A program made the position numbers and the translations under genes. 64,000 nt of DNA from Cellulophaga fucicola. Its GTDB lineage: Bacteria > Bacteroidota > Bacteroidia > Flavobacteriales > Flavobacteriaceae. The notes under the pieces were generated by a model. It worked only from the letters and a program-made list of their open reading frames with translations. It did not search any database and was not told where the DNA came from. Location: positions 1,116,001-1,180,000 of the forward strand of contig NZ_FPIY01000001.1 of the NCBI RefSeq assembly GCF_900119145.1, given 5' to 3'. This document shows positions 24,242 through 34,885 of this stretch, in pieces (the first letter of the stretch is position 1; the number at the start of each line of letters is the position of its first letter).

Positions 24242-27200
24242 ATGATGCTACATAATTCAACAATTATTTTATTAAATAAAAGAAAAGCAGTGAAAGCTAT
24301 ATTGCTTTTTGCTTTCTTATTCTTTGCGCAAGCATTTTATGCACAAACCTCTGGAGTATGGACAGATGCAGGTGGAGGAAAATGGACATCTATAAGTTCT
24401 GACGGTTTAGTACGTATTGAAGTTACTGTTACTGGCTATGTAGATATTCTTGGCGGCGATACTATGCTTTGTTCTCCTGATGCTTTTAGTGACCCAACTA
24501 TTACAGGGACACCTTCTCTGGCTTTAGATATTGATGGTAGTAATGGTACTATTTCTTTTGAGTTTTACGATACAAGAACAAATACATTAGCAGATATACA
24601 AAAACCTATTTTACACGTTGATAAAATTGGAGCAACAGGAGGAATATTGACTAATACAACTGGTATATTTTATTTACAAGACGGATACACTTGGAATGAA
24701 CTAAGTGGCACAGATAGATTTCTTTCTGACCCAACATTTTTTAGAGGCCAAAATTTATTTGAAATATTAGGTGGAAGTGGTGAATGCGGAAATACTGGAG
24801 GTGGTAGTTTACAAATAACAGATTTGACAAACACAATAAATATTAATACGGGTTTAGAAAAAAATCCAACATTAGTTGTACCTGCACCAGACCGAGACGA
24901 AGTAGAATTTGCCTTTTCTAACTTAGTAATAAATCCTTGTACTTCTGGAGCTATAATTGGTACACCTACAGATAACGATACAGATGGTGATGGTATAAAT
25001 AATAGTTGCGATTTAGATGATGATAATGACGGTATTTTAGATACTGATGAAGGTAGTTGTACTCCTGTACAATCTGGCGCTTGGACTATTGCTGGTAAAA
25101 CAGCTTCTTTTGATTATGGTAACGGAGTAATCGCTAATATTACCACAACAAACTCTACCAACTTTGTAAGTGGTAATTTTACAAGTCCAGCTCCAAATTT
25201 CTGGACAGAAGACTTAGCAGCTGATATTTCTCTTGCTGCTACTTATGATAGCGGAGTAACAGTTACGGTTGAGTTTGTAGATGCTGCCAACAACCCTGTT
25301 TTTGTAGATAAGCCTACGCTTCATATAGACCGTATTGGTGGTAACGATGGAAGTGATAATCAAACCTCAGCAGAAATAACCCTTTTAAATAGTTTAACGT
25401 GGTCAAAACTTGCCGGTACATTCGATTTTGTTTCTACAGGAACCACTGTAAGAGATGGCGGAACAGGTTTACCATCAGATGGTTATGACCCTGAAAGTTC
25501 TTTAAAAGATAGTGATGGTTCTGCCGCTGGAACATTACAAATTAACCAAAGGGTATCTACTTTTACTTTACAATTAGCTCAGACTTCTGCAACAGGAGTA
25601 GAAGATGAAATAGAACTTATACTTTTTGCTTGTAAGGACAGAGATTCTGATACAGATGGCGTTCCAGACTTATTAGATTTAGATTCTGATAACGATGGTA
25701 TTTTTGATGTTATTGAAGCCGGACATAAACAACCGCATACAAATGGAATACTTGGCACAACTGTTAGTGACGATGGTATTTTTGATGCCTTGCAAACAAC
25801 TAGTGGTGTTAATAGTGGCACTGTAGATTATACTTTAGCTGACTCAGAAACCACACCAAACGGAACACCCGATTATTTAGAATTAGATGCAGATGGCGAT
25901 GGTTGTAATGACGTTTTAGAAGCAGGATTTACAGATCAGAATAACGACGGATTACTTGGTAACCTACCAACAGTTGTTAACGCTACTACTGGTGTGGTTA
26001 TTAGCGATATGGTTATAGATGGTTATACTACTCCTAAGAATGCAGATAGTGGTTCTGGAAATACAGTGTTAGATTTTCAGCAACCTGGAGAAGCACCAAC
26101 AATAACAAACACAGCAAACCAACCACAAGATATTTTAACCAATGGTACAAACCCAGAAACTTTTGTGGTTACTGCAACCGGACAAGCTTTAACATATCAA
26201 TGGCAAATAGACCGTTTAGATGGTAATGGTTTTGTAGATATAAATGATGCTAACACTGTAGATATTTATACAGGGAGCACAACTAATACACTTACACTAA
26301 CTGGAATTACAGCTAGTTATGATGGGTTTTTATATCAGGTTATTATTAATGATGAAACTTTTTCTTGTGACACTCTTACTTCTAGTAGTGCTAAAATTAT
26401 TTTTGATGATACACCACCTAGCGCTCCTATTGTTGTTATTACTGAAGACATAAATAATGACGGGTTTTTAAATATAAGTGAATCTATTGGAGATGTTGAT
26501 GTTACTATTACTTTACCTGCTGATGCAGTTGAAGGTGATATTTTAACCATAAACGGAACAGACCAAACTTTAACAGCTACAAATATTAGCGACGGAGAAG
26601 TTCTTGTAACATTTACTCCTCCAGCAGAGGATGGTTCTTTAACAGTTACTGCAACTATAACAGATCCTGTAGGTAATATTAGTAACCCAGGCACAGATAC
26701 TGTTAACGTAAATACAGTTGCTACTTCTGCTCCTACAGTTGTTATTACTGAAGATATCAATGATGATGCTATCATAAACAATACAGAATTAGTTGGTGAT
26801 ATTGATGTAACTATTACGTTACCTGCTGAAGCTGTTGCTGGAGATATTTTAACCATAAACGGAAACAATCAAACTTTAACTGCGGCAGACATTACAGCAA
26901 CAGAAGTAACAACTACATTCCCAAACCCTGGCGAAGGAAACACATTAACGGTAACGGCGTCTGTTACTGATACTGCTGGTAACACAAGCACAAATGGAAG
27001 CGATTCTGCTACAATAGAAACAACATCTGCTGATGCCCCTACGGTTGTAATTACAGAAGATATTAATAATGATGCTATTATAAATAGTACCGAATTATCT
27101 GGAGATATTAATGTAACTATTACATTACCTACAAATGCGGTTGTAAATGATATTCTAACTATAAATGGTACAGATCAAACTTTAACAACTACAAATATTA

Positions 27201-30200
27201 GTGATGGTGAAGTACTAGTAACTTTTCCAAGTCCTGGTGAAGACAATACCATAACTGTTTCAGCTACAATTACAGATGCATCAGGAAATGTAAGTACTGA
27301 TGGAAGCGATTCTGCTACTGTAAATACTACGTCAACTTCTAATCCTTTAGTTCAAATAACTGAAGATATTAATAATGACGCTATTATAAACAGCACAGAA
27401 TTGGTTGGTGATATTGATGTAACTATTACATTACCTGCTGAAGCTGTAGAAAACGATATTTTAACCATAAACGGAGTAAATCAAACTTTAACTGCTGCCG
27501 ACATTACTGCAACAGAAGTAACAACTACATTCCCAAGCCCTGGCGAAGGAAACACATTAACAGTAACGGCTTATGTTACTGATGCTGCAGGAAATACAAG
27601 TACAAACGGAAGCGATTCTGCTACAATAGAAACTGTTGCTACCTCTGCTCCTACAGTTGTAATTACTGAAGATATTAATAATGATGGAATTATAAGTAAT
27701 TCTGAGCTTTCTAGTGATATTAATGTTACTATTGGTTTACCTGCTGAAGCTGTAGAAAATGACATTTTAACTATAAACGGAACAGATCAAACTTTGACTG
27801 CTGCAGAGATTACTGCTGGTGAAGTTCTAGTAACTTTCCCAAGTCCAGGTGAGGGGAATATAATAACCGTTACCGCTACTGTAACCGATTCATCTGGAAA
27901 CACAGGTCTAGAAGGAAGTGATGCTGCTTTATTAGATACTACTTCTACCCTAGCACCTACTGTATTAATTACTGAAGACACCAATAACAATGGTATTATT
28001 AATAGTACAGAGTTAGTGGATGAAATTAATGTAATTATAGACTTACCTGATGATGCTATTGTTGGTGACATTTTAACTGTAAATGGAATAAATCAAACCT
28101 TAACTAGTGCAAATATTACTGCAGATGAAGTTCTTATAAGTTTTGTTAGCCCTGGTGAAGGAAATACAATTACTGTTACTGCGTCCATAACAGATACTGC
28201 AGGAAACACCAGTGCAAACGGAAGCGATTCTGCCATAATAGAAACTGTGGCTCCTACAGCGCCTATGGTTCATATTACTGAAGATGCCAATAATGATGCA
28301 GTAATAAATAATACTGAGCTTGTCGGAGACATTAACGTAACTATTAACCTTCCTGGTGATGCTGTTGCTGGAGATATTTTAACTATAAACGGAACAGATC
28401 AAACTCTAACCGCATCAAATATTACAGCTGGTCAAATCCTTATAACTTTGCCTAATCCCGGTATGGGAAATACAATTACTGTTACTGCCTCTGTTACAGA
28501 CGCATCAGGAAATACAAGTACAGAAGGGACAGATTCTGCTTTAATTGATACTACAGCAACCACAAATCCTCTAGTAGAAATAACTGAGGATATTAATAAT
28601 GACGCTATTATAAATAATACTGAATTGGTGGGCGATATTGATGTAACCATTACATTACCTGCTGAAGCTGTTGTTGGAGATATTTTAACTATAAACGGAG
28701 TAAATCAAACTTTAACTGCGGCCGACATTACTGCAACAGAAGTAACAACTACATTCCCTAGCCCTGGCGAAGGAAACATATTAACAGTAACGGCTTCTGT
28801 TACTGATGCTGCGGGAAATACAAGTACTAACGGGAGCGATTCTGCTACAATAGAAACTATTGCTACTTCTGCTCCTGGAGTAGAAATAACTGAGGATACA
28901 AATAATGATGCCATAATAAATAGTACTGAGTTAATTGATAATATTAACGTAACCATTAGCATACCGCTAGATGCAGTTGTTGGTGATATTTTAACCATAA
29001 ACGGAACAGATCAAACTTTAACCGCTGCAGATATTTCTGCTAAAGAAGTTCTAGTAACTTTCCTAAGCCCAGGCAATGGAAATACAATTACAGTTACAGC
29101 GTCTATAACCGATGCTTCAGGTAATACTAGCTCGGAAGGCTCTGATGCTGCTTTAATTGACACTACAGCAACCACAAATCCTTTAGTTGAAATAACTGAA
29201 GATACCAACAATGATGCTATCATAAATAGTACAGAATTAGTAGGCGATATTGATGTAACTATTACGTTACCTGCTGAAGCTGTAGCAAATGATATTTTAA
29301 CCATAAACGGAGTAAATCAAACTTTAACTTCGGCAAACATTACAGCTGGTAATGTAACTACTACGTTTCCTAGTCCTGGAGAAGGTAATACTATTACAGT
29401 GACGGCTTCTGTAACGGATACTGCTGGTAATACAAGTACAAATGGCACAGATTCTGCTACAATAGATACTACTGCTCCTGTACCTACTTTAGTTATTAAT
29501 GATATAACAACAGATAATGTTGTGAATAGTACAGAAGCTACATCAACCATAAATATAACTGGTACTGTTGCTGGTGAATTTAATACAGGTGATACAGTAA
29601 CACTTGTTGTTAATGGTAATTTGTTTTCTAATACAATAGATGCTTCTGGTAATTTTAGTATTTCTGTTCCGGGTAGTGATCTTGCTGCTGATTCTGATAC
29701 AACGGTAGATGGTAGCGTTAGTTCTACTGATTCCGCTGGTAATATTGGTACAACAACTGCTACTAAGTTTTACAATGTAGATGTTACTGCACCTACTCCA
29801 ATACTAACTATAAATGATATAACAACAGATAATATTGTAAATAGTACTGAGGCTACATCAATCATAAATATAACTGGTACTGTTAGTGGTGAATTTAATA
29901 CAGGCGATACAGTAACACTTGTTGTTAATGGCAATTCGTTTTCTAATACAGTTGATGCTTTGGGTAATTACAATATTAATGTTCCAGGTAGTGATCTTGC
30001 TGCTGATTCTGATACAACTGTAGATGGTAGTGTTAGTTCTTCTGATTCGGCTAGTAATATTGGTACAACTGTAGCTACTAAAATTTATAATGTAGATGTT
30101 ACTGCTCCTACTCCAATACTAACAATTAATAATGTAACAACAGATAATGTTATAAATAGTACAGAGGCTACATCAACCATAAATATAACTGGTACTGTTA

Positions 30201-31954
30201 GTGGAGATTTTAATACAGGTGACACAGTAAGTCTTACTGTTAATGGCACTTTATATACAGACACTGTAGATGCTTCGGGTAATTACTCAATTTCTATTTC
30301 AGGTAGCGAACTTGTTACAGATACAGATTTAACTATAGATGGTAGTGTTAGTTCTACTGATACCGCTGGCAATACAAATACTATTACAACTACCAAAGTT
30401 TATAATGTAGATACTACTTTGCCAATACCTACAATAACCATAGATGACATTACAGCCGACAATACTATAAATGCTATTGAAGCCTCTGGAAATATTACAA
30501 TTACGGGTACTGTTAGTGGCGAATTTAATGTGGGTGATACCGTTTCTCTTTTAATTAATGGGGTCACCAACACTGGCATTATAAACAATGTAGGTGCTTT
30601 TAGTATTGTAGTTTCTGGTTACAATTTAGCTTTAGATAGCGATACAACTGTGGATGCAAGTCTTATAACTACAGACGTTGCTGGCAATACAAATACAGTT
30701 GTAACTACTAAGATTTATAACGTACAAACGGCTACCATTACAACCCCCGCAATTACAGCTATTAGTACAGACACAAATGTTCCTGATGACGGAATTACAT
30801 CTGATAATACCTTAGTAATTTTTGGAACATCTGAACCTAACAGAACTATTGATGTATTTATTGATGGTACTTTAGTTGGAACTACAACGGCAGACGCATC
30901 TGGTAACTGGACTTTAGATTATACTACTAGTATTTTAGCAGATGGTACTTACGATATTACAGCTATTGCTAGTGATGCTTTTGGTAATATTAGCTTTAGT
31001 TCTTTAGTTTTTAAAGCAGAAATAGATACGCTGGCGCCTATAGTAAATGATGCTATTACAGACAATCTTACACCAACAATAACTGGTGAAGGTTCACCTA
31101 ATGAAAAATTAATTATTACAATAGATACAGATGCAGATGGTACTCCAGAAGTTACATACACCGTTACTACAGATACATCTGGCAATTTTAGCCTAAATAC
31201 AAATACAGCTACACCAGATAGTGGCTCTTTACCTGTATTAGCTTTTCCTAGCACATTAGATGTTACTGCTACAGACATAGCTGGCAATACAAATACTGCT
31301 ATTATTTCTATTACAAATGATTTTGATAATGACGGATTAACTAATGATGATGAAGCTGCTCTTGGTACAGATCCTAACGATGCAGATACAGATGATGATG
31401 GCGTTACAGACGGACAAGAAGTAACTGACAATACAAACCCATTAGACGATTGTGATTCTCTAAACGGTACGCCTTTAGATACATCTGATTGTGATGCTGA
31501 CGGATTAACCAATGCAGAAGAAAATGCTATTGGTACAGATCCAGAAGATTCAGATACAGATAAAGATGGTATACTAGATGGTCAAGAAGTAACAGATAAT
31601 ACAGACCCATTAGATGCTTGTGATTCTGTTGGTGGCACACCTCCTTTAGGCGTTGCTTGCGACATTAAAATTCAGAATGAAAATATTACACCTGGGACAA
31701 CAGATGGCACATTTCTAATTGTAAATATTGAAGCTTTTCCAGAAAACACCGTAGAAATATTTAACAGATGGGGTGTAAAAGTATATAGTACCAAATCTTA
31801 TGATAATTCATCTAGAGCATTTACTGGTATATCTAACGGCAGAGCTGTAGTTAAATCTAGCAGCACGCTACCAACAGGTGTGTATTATTACATAATTAAC
31901 TACGTAAAAAAGGGAGAGCCTAAAACTAAAAACGGGTACTTATACCTTAACTAA
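24242..31954 (+). CDS. Giant repetitive surface protein with Ig-like repeats, TSP3 repeats and T9SS type B sorting domain
   Basis: The 2570-residue protein has a signal peptide (AILLFAFLFFAQAFYAQ). Two related N-terminal beta domains follow (from TSGVWTDAGGGKW and SGAWTIAGKTASF), joined by calcium-binding TSP3-like stretches (DTDGDGINNSCDLDDDNDGI near 245-265; again near 470-490). An Ig-like domain lies near 615-725, ten 102-residue repeats at 728-1747, four units of about 105 residues at 1748-2165, and further Ig-like domains. TSP3 repeats (DADGLTNAEENAIGTDPEDS) come near 2360-2470. The C-terminal type B domain begins near 2475, with VEIFNRWGVKVYSTKSYDN and TGVYYYIINY. Such proteins are exported by T9SS and attached to the cell surface. 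Adhesion or gliding is likely. The PorP/SprF gene directly downstream is the expected partner. Confidence 0.9.
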   Translation: MMLHNSTIILLNKRKAVKAILLFAFLFFAQAFYAQTSGVWTDAGGGKWTSISSDGLVRIEVTVTGYVDILGGDTMLCSPDAFSDPTITGTPSLALDIDGSNGTISFEFYDTRTNTLADIQKPILHVDKIGATGGILTNTTGIFYLQDGYTWNELSGTDRFLSDPTFFRGQNLFEILGGSGECGNTGGGSLQITDLTNTININTGLEKNPTLVVPAPDRDEVEFAFSNLVINPCTSGAIIGTPTDNDTDGDGINNSCDLDDDNDGILDTDEGSCTPVQSGAWTIAGKTASFDYGNGVIANITTTNSTNFVSGNFTSPAPNFWTEDLAADISLAATYDSGVTVTVEFVDAANNPVFVDKPTLHIDRIGGNDGSDNQTSAEITLLNSLTWSKLAGTFDFVSTGTTVRDGGTGLPSDGYDPESSLKDSDGSAAGTLQINQRVSTFTLQLAQTSATGVEDEIELILFACKDRDSDTDGVPDLLDLDSDNDGIFDVIEAGHKQPHTNGILGTTVSDDGIFDALQTTSGVNSGTVDYTLADSETTPNGTPDYLELDADGDGCNDVLEAGFTDQNNDGLLGNLPTVVNATTGVVISDMVIDGYTTPKNADSGSGNTVLDFQQPGEAPTITNTANQPQDILTNGTNPETFVVTATGQALTYQWQIDRLDGNGFVDINDANTVDIYTGSTTNTLTLTGITASYDGFLYQVIINDETFSCDTLTSSSAKIIFDDTPPSAPIVVITEDINNDGFLNISESIGDVDVTITLPADAVEGDILTINGTDQTLTATNISDGEVLVTFTPPAEDGSLTVTATITDPVGNISNPGTDTVNVNTVATSAPTVVITEDINDDAIINNTELVGDIDVTITLPAEAVAGDILTINGNNQTLTAADITATEVTTTFPNPGEGNTLTVTASVTDTAGNTSTNGSDSATIETTSADAPTVVITEDINNDAIINSTELSGDINVTITLPTNAVVNDILTINGTDQTLTTTNISDGEVLVTFPSPGEDNTITVSATITDASGNVSTDGSDSATVNTTSTSNPLVQITEDINNDAIINSTELVGDIDVTITLPAEAVENDILTINGVNQTLTAADITATEVTTTFPSPGEGNTLTVTAYVTDAAGNTSTNGSDSATIETVATSAPTVVITEDINNDGIISNSELSSDINVTIGLPAEAVENDILTINGTDQTLTAAEITAGEVLVTFPSPGEGNIITVTATVTDSSGNTGLEGSDAALLDTTSTLAPTVLITEDTNNNGIINSTELVDEINVIIDLPDDAIVGDILTVNGINQTLTSANITADEVLISFVSPGEGNTITVTASITDTAGNTSANGSDSAIIETVAPTAPMVHITEDANNDAVINNTELVGDINVTINLPGDAVAGDILTINGTDQTLTASNITAGQILITLPNPGMGNTITVTASVTDASGNTSTEGTDSALIDTTATTNPLVEITEDINNDAIINNTELVGDIDVTITLPAEAVVGDILTINGVNQTLTAADITATEVTTTFPSPGEGNILTVTASVTDAAGNTSTNGSDSATIETIATSAPGVEITEDTNNDAIINSTELIDNINVTISIPLDAVVGDILTINGTDQTLTAADISAKEVLVTFLSPGNGNTITVTASITDASGNTSSEGSDAALIDTTATTNPLVEITEDTNNDAIINSTELVGDIDVTITLPAEAVANDILTINGVNQTLTSANITAGNVTTTFPSPGEGNTITVTASVTDTAGNTSTNGTDSATIDTTAPVPTLVINDITTDNVVNSTEATSTINITGTVAGEFNTGDTVTLVVNGNLFSNTIDASGNFSISVPGSDLAADSDTTVDGSVSSTDSAGNIGTTTATKFYNVDVTAPTPILTINDITTDNIVNSTEATSIINITGTVSGEFNTGDTVTLVVNGNSFSNTVDALGNYNINVPGSDLAADSDTTVDGSVSSSDSASNIGTTVATKIYNVDVTAPTPILTINNVTTDNVINSTEATSTINITGTVSGDFNTGDTVSLTVNGTLYTDTVDASGNYSISISGSELVTDTDLTIDGSVSSTDTAGNTNTITTTKVYNVDTTLPIPTITIDDITADNTINAIEASGNITITGTVSGEFNVGDTVSLLINGVTNTGIINNVGAFSIVVSGYNLALDSDTTVDASLITTDVAGNTNTVVTTKIYNVQTATITTPAITAISTDTNVPDDGITSDNTLVIFGTSEPNRTIDVFIDGTLVGTTTADASGNWTLDYTTSILADGTYDITAIASDAFGNISFSSLVFKAEIDTLAPIVNDAITDNLTPTITGEGSPNEKLIITIDTDADGTPEVTYTVTTDTSGNFSLNTNTATPDSGSLPVLAFPSTLDVTATDIAGNTNTAIISITNDFDNDGLTNDDEAALGTDPNDADTDDDGVTDGQEVTDNTNPLDDCDSLNGTPLDTSDCDADGLTNAEENAIGTDPEDSDTDKDGILDGQEVTDNTDPLDACDSVGGTPPLGVACDIKIQNENITPGTTDGTFLIVNIEAFPENTVEIFNRWGVKVYSTKSYDNSSRAFTGISNGRAVVKSSSTLPTGVYYYIINYVKKGEPKTKNGYLYLN
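26423..29482 (+). repeat. Ten tandem 306-bp coding repeats arranged as 612-bp pairs
   Basis: Ten contiguous units of exactly 102 codons each begin APxVxITEDxNND or NPLVxITEDxNND. Odd units carry TDQTLT followed by EVLVTF-like strands. Even units carry (V/N/I)NQTLT and mostly EVTTTF. The alternation implies growth by duplication of a two-domain, 612-bp block. Unit 6 is a mixed type (INQTLT with EVLISF). Confidence 0.9.
29483..30736 (+). repeat. Four tandem ~315-bp coding repeats (second family)
   Basis: Four units of about 105 codons start PTLVINDITTDN, PILTINDITTDN, PILTINNVTTDN and PTITIDDITADN. Each contains GTVxGEFNTGDTV-like and SDTTVDGSV-like strands and ends near YNVDVTAPT. The first two units are the closest pair; the fourth is the most diverged and slightly shorter. 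Confidence 0.88.
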
Positions 31955-31963
31955 TTGTATAAA

Positions 31964-32917
31964 ATGACAGTAATTTTGAAACATAAAAAACACGTATTTA
32001 GCCTTATTGGTTTACTGCTCCTTACTTTTGGGTTACACGCTCAACAAGATGCGCAGTATACACAGTATATGTACAATACAATTTCTATTAACCCGGCTTA
32101 TGCTGGCTCTAGAGGAGCTTTAAGTATTGCTGCCTTACACCGATCACAGTGGGTAGGATTAGATGGTGCTCCTGTTACTCAAACTTTTAACATTCACGCT
32201 CCTATTTCTGCAAAATCTGGATTGGGTATTTCTGTTATTAATGATGAAATTGGTAATGGTACCAACCAAGACACGTACATAGATGTCTTATACTCTTATA
32301 CCATTAAAGCATCAGAGAAGGGGAAAATTTCATTTGGATTAAAGGCAGGCGGACATTTTTTAAATATAGATCACAATAAATTACGAGCTAACAACCCTAC
32401 TGTTGCTGCACCAGATAATGGTGTAGACAAACAATTTTCTCCTAATTTTGGCGCAGGAATTTATTATCACGAAGATAAATTTTACGCAGGTATTTCTATT
32501 CCTAATTTTTTACAGACTAAACATTTTGATGAATCTTCTACAAACACATCTTACATTGCCGAAGAACAAATAAATTGGTATTTAATTTCTGGGTATGTTT
32601 TTAATTTAAATAGTGATTTAAAAATGAAGCCTGCCACATTACTTAAAACAACTTATGGTGCGCCAATACAAGTAGATATATCTAATACGTTTTTATATAA
32701 AGACAAATTTTCTATGGGTGTTGCTTACAGATGGGATGCTGCTTTAAGTGCCCTTATTGGTATACAAGCTACAGAAAGGTTAATGATAGGTTTGGCCTAC
32801 GATAAAGAAACTACTACTTTAGGAGGCACCAACTTTAATGATGGTTCTTTTGAGGTTTTTCTTAGATATGATTTTAAATCTAAATTTAGAAATGCACTAA
32901 CACCAAGATTCTTTTAA
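31964..32917 (+). CDS. PorP/SprF-family outer-membrane protein
   Basis: I place the start at the ATG at 31964 (317 residues); a TTG 9 bp earlier abuts the previous stop and is less likely. The signal peptide is HVFSLIGLLLLTFGLHAQ. The family hallmark follows at once: QDAQYTQYMYNTISINPAYAGSRG, broken here after residue 20 as SINPAYAGS. The rest is a beta-barrel of about 290 residues (KISFGLKAGGHFLNI, FSPNFGAGIYY, SMGVAYRWDAALSALIG) ending FEVFLRYDF. SprF in gliding flavobacteria is needed for export of SprB, and PorP-like genes commonly follow adhesins with type B sorting domains. This gene therefore probably serves the giant protein 9 bp upstream. Confidence 0.93.
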   Translation: MTVILKHKKHVFSLIGLLLLTFGLHAQQDAQYTQYMYNTISINPAYAGSRGALSIAALHRSQWVGLDGAPVTQTFNIHAPISAKSGLGISVINDEIGNGTNQDTYIDVLYSYTIKASEKGKISFGLKAGGHFLNIDHNKLRANNPTVAAPDNGVDKQFSPNFGAGIYYHEDKFYAGISIPNFLQTKHFDESSTNTSYIAEEQINWYLISGYVFNLNSDLKMKPATLLKTTYGAPIQVDISNTFLYKDKFSMGVAYRWDAALSALIGIQATERLMIGLAYDKETTTLGGTNFNDGSFEVFLRYDFKSKFRNALTPRFF

Positions 32918-32918
32918 T

Positions 32919-34862
32919 ATGAAAATAAAAAAAATCATAACTAGTATTTTCTTGTTAGTCGTTACATACAACTCACTAGTTGCACAGACTAAACAATTAG
33001 ACCAAGCAGATTATTTGTTTAATACTAAAGCTTATGCACTAGCCATAGATGCTTATAAGAAAGTGATAGAAAAAGGAGAAACTTCTTTAGACATTTACAA
33101 AAAATTAGGTGACGCTTATTACCTAAATGCAAACTATAAAGAAGCAGCAAATTGTTATGCAAAGTTAATAACACCTGATATTAAAAACTCTGATTCTGAA
33201 TACTTATTTAAATATGCACAAACGCTAAGGTCTATTGGTAATTATGAGGAAGCAAATAAAATAATGCTTCAATTTAATAAAATAAAAAATCAAGACTTAA
33301 GAGCTTCTAAGTTTATTGAAAAATCTAATTACTTAGAAAACATTAAAAACATCAAACAAAAATATATTTTAACTAATTTAGAGTCTAACTCAGCTGAGTC
33401 TGACTTTGCTCCATCGTTTTATAAAGACACACTAGTTTTTTCTAGTGCAAGAGATACCGGTTTTCTTGTAAATAATGTACACGAATGGAACAACAGACCT
33501 TTTCTAAATTTACATACAGCAGTTAAAAAAGATAGTTCTAGTTTTGTTTATGAAGGTAACTTTGCAAAAGAATTAAATACTAAAACTCACGAGTCTTCTA
33601 CCACTTTTACTAAAGACGGTAAGACTGTTTACTTTACTAGAAACAACTCTGAAAAAGGTAAATTTTCTCCAGATAAAAACGGTTTAAGTAGACTAAAGGT
33701 CTATAAGGCTACTTTAGAAAATGGCAACTGGACAAATGTTACCGAATTGCCTTTTAATAGTGACGAGTATTCTGTTGCTAACCCAACATTAAACTACGCA
33801 GAAGATAAACTTTACTTTGCTTCTGATATGCCTGGTACTCTTGGTGCTTCAGATATTTTTGCAGTAGATATTAATACCGACGGTAGCTTTGGAAATCCTG
33901 AAAATTTAGGAGATAAAATTAATACAGAAGGTAGAGAAACTTTTCCTTTTATATCTGAATTTGAGACATTGTACTTTGCTTCAGACGGTCATCCAGGTTT
34001 GGGTGGTTTAGATATTTTTTATATCAATCTAACAAAAAAAGATGATGTATATAATATGGGAAAAGGTATCAATAGTAAACAAGACGATTTTTCTATAGTA
34101 ATAGATGAAACTAAAAATGAAGGCTTTTTAGCTTCTAACAGACCTAATGGTAAAGGAAGTGATGATATTTACAGTTTTATTGGCGACCCCAATTTAATGT
34201 TAAAAACAAGCACTATAAAAGGTACTGTAGTAGATAAAGAGTCTAACGATGTTATACCAAATGCAGCAATAACAGTTTATAATTATACTACTAATGCTGT
34301 GGTCGGTACAGCGACTAATAACAACGGAATTTTTATATCGGAAATAAAGCTTCCTGAAAAAAAATATAAAATCACCGCGAAAGTACCTGGATATGCTAAT
34401 ACAGTTATTTATGTAACTACACCTGGAGTTAAGGACCCAATTGAAGATTTAGTTTTAGAAATGGAAAAATCTAAGGCAGATACTTCTGTAGGATCTGATT
34501 TAACAAATTACTTAAAATTAAAATCTATTTATTTTGATACTAACAGCTCTTATTTAAGAGTAGCATCATATCCAGATTTAGACAAGGTTGCTAAATTTAT
34601 GAAAGAAAACCCTACTGTTGCTATTGAAGTTGGCGCGCATACAGATAGTACAGAGAGTGACACCTATAATCTATGGTTATCTAAAAGAAGAGCAAAGTCT
34701 ACCGTAAATTATTTAATTTCTAAAGGTGTAGATTCTAGTAAAATTACGGGAGTTGGTTTTGGAGAATCTCAATTACTAAATAAATGTAGTAATGGTGTTA
34801 AATGCTCTAGTACAGAACACGCTATAAACAGAAGATCGGAATTTATTATTATAAATAAATAA
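32919..34862 (+). CDS. PorE-like protein: TPR, beta-propeller, carboxypeptidase-regulatory-like and OmpA domains
   Basis: The 647-residue protein has a signal peptide (ITSIFLLVVTYNSLVAQ). TPR-like helices lie near 25-120 (YKKLGDAYYLNANYKEAANC). A PD40/WD40-like propeller spans about 155-425 (KLYFASDMPGTLGASDIF, TLYFASDGHPGLGGLDIF). A regulatory-like beta domain lies near 428-510 (TIKGTVVDKESNDVIPNAAI). The OmpA-like peptidoglycan-binding domain spans about 530-647 (SIYFDTNSS, EVGAHTDSTESDTYN, LSKRRAKSTVNYL, NRRSEFIII). This architecture matches PorE-type proteins that anchor T9SS parts to the cell wall. It starts 1 bp after the PorP/SprF-like gene and completes a three-gene adhesin/export module. 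Confidence 0.92.
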   Translation: MKIKKIITSIFLLVVTYNSLVAQTKQLDQADYLFNTKAYALAIDAYKKVIEKGETSLDIYKKLGDAYYLNANYKEAANCYAKLITPDIKNSDSEYLFKYAQTLRSIGNYEEANKIMLQFNKIKNQDLRASKFIEKSNYLENIKNIKQKYILTNLESNSAESDFAPSFYKDTLVFSSARDTGFLVNNVHEWNNRPFLNLHTAVKKDSSSFVYEGNFAKELNTKTHESSTTFTKDGKTVYFTRNNSEKGKFSPDKNGLSRLKVYKATLENGNWTNVTELPFNSDEYSVANPTLNYAEDKLYFASDMPGTLGASDIFAVDINTDGSFGNPENLGDKINTEGRETFPFISEFETLYFASDGHPGLGGLDIFYINLTKKDDVYNMGKGINSKQDDFSIVIDETKNEGFLASNRPNGKGSDDIYSFIGDPNLMLKTSTIKGTVVDKESNDVIPNAAITVYNYTTNAVVGTATNNNGIFISEIKLPEKKYKITAKVPGYANTVIYVTTPGVKDPIEDLVLEMEKSKADTSVGSDLTNYLKLKSIYFDTNSSYLRVASYPDLDKVAKFMKENPTVAIEVGAHTDSTESDTYNLWLSKRRAKSTVNYLISKGVDSSKITGVGFGESQLLNKCSNGVKCSSTEHAINRRSEFIIINK

Positions 34863-34885
34863 AACACTAAAAAATATTTTACTAA

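Noticed and set aside
26335-29550. Series of minus-strand open frames opposite the giant adhesin repeats
   Set aside because: They recur with the 306-bp repeat, have low-complexity Ser/Val-rich translations and no start context. They are antisense shadows of the repeated coding strand.
26423-30736. Regular tandem repeats considered as a CRISPR array or satellite DNA
   Set aside because: Units are 306 or about 315 bp, lie wholly in one open frame and vary mainly as protein repeats. There are no short repeats with unique spacers.
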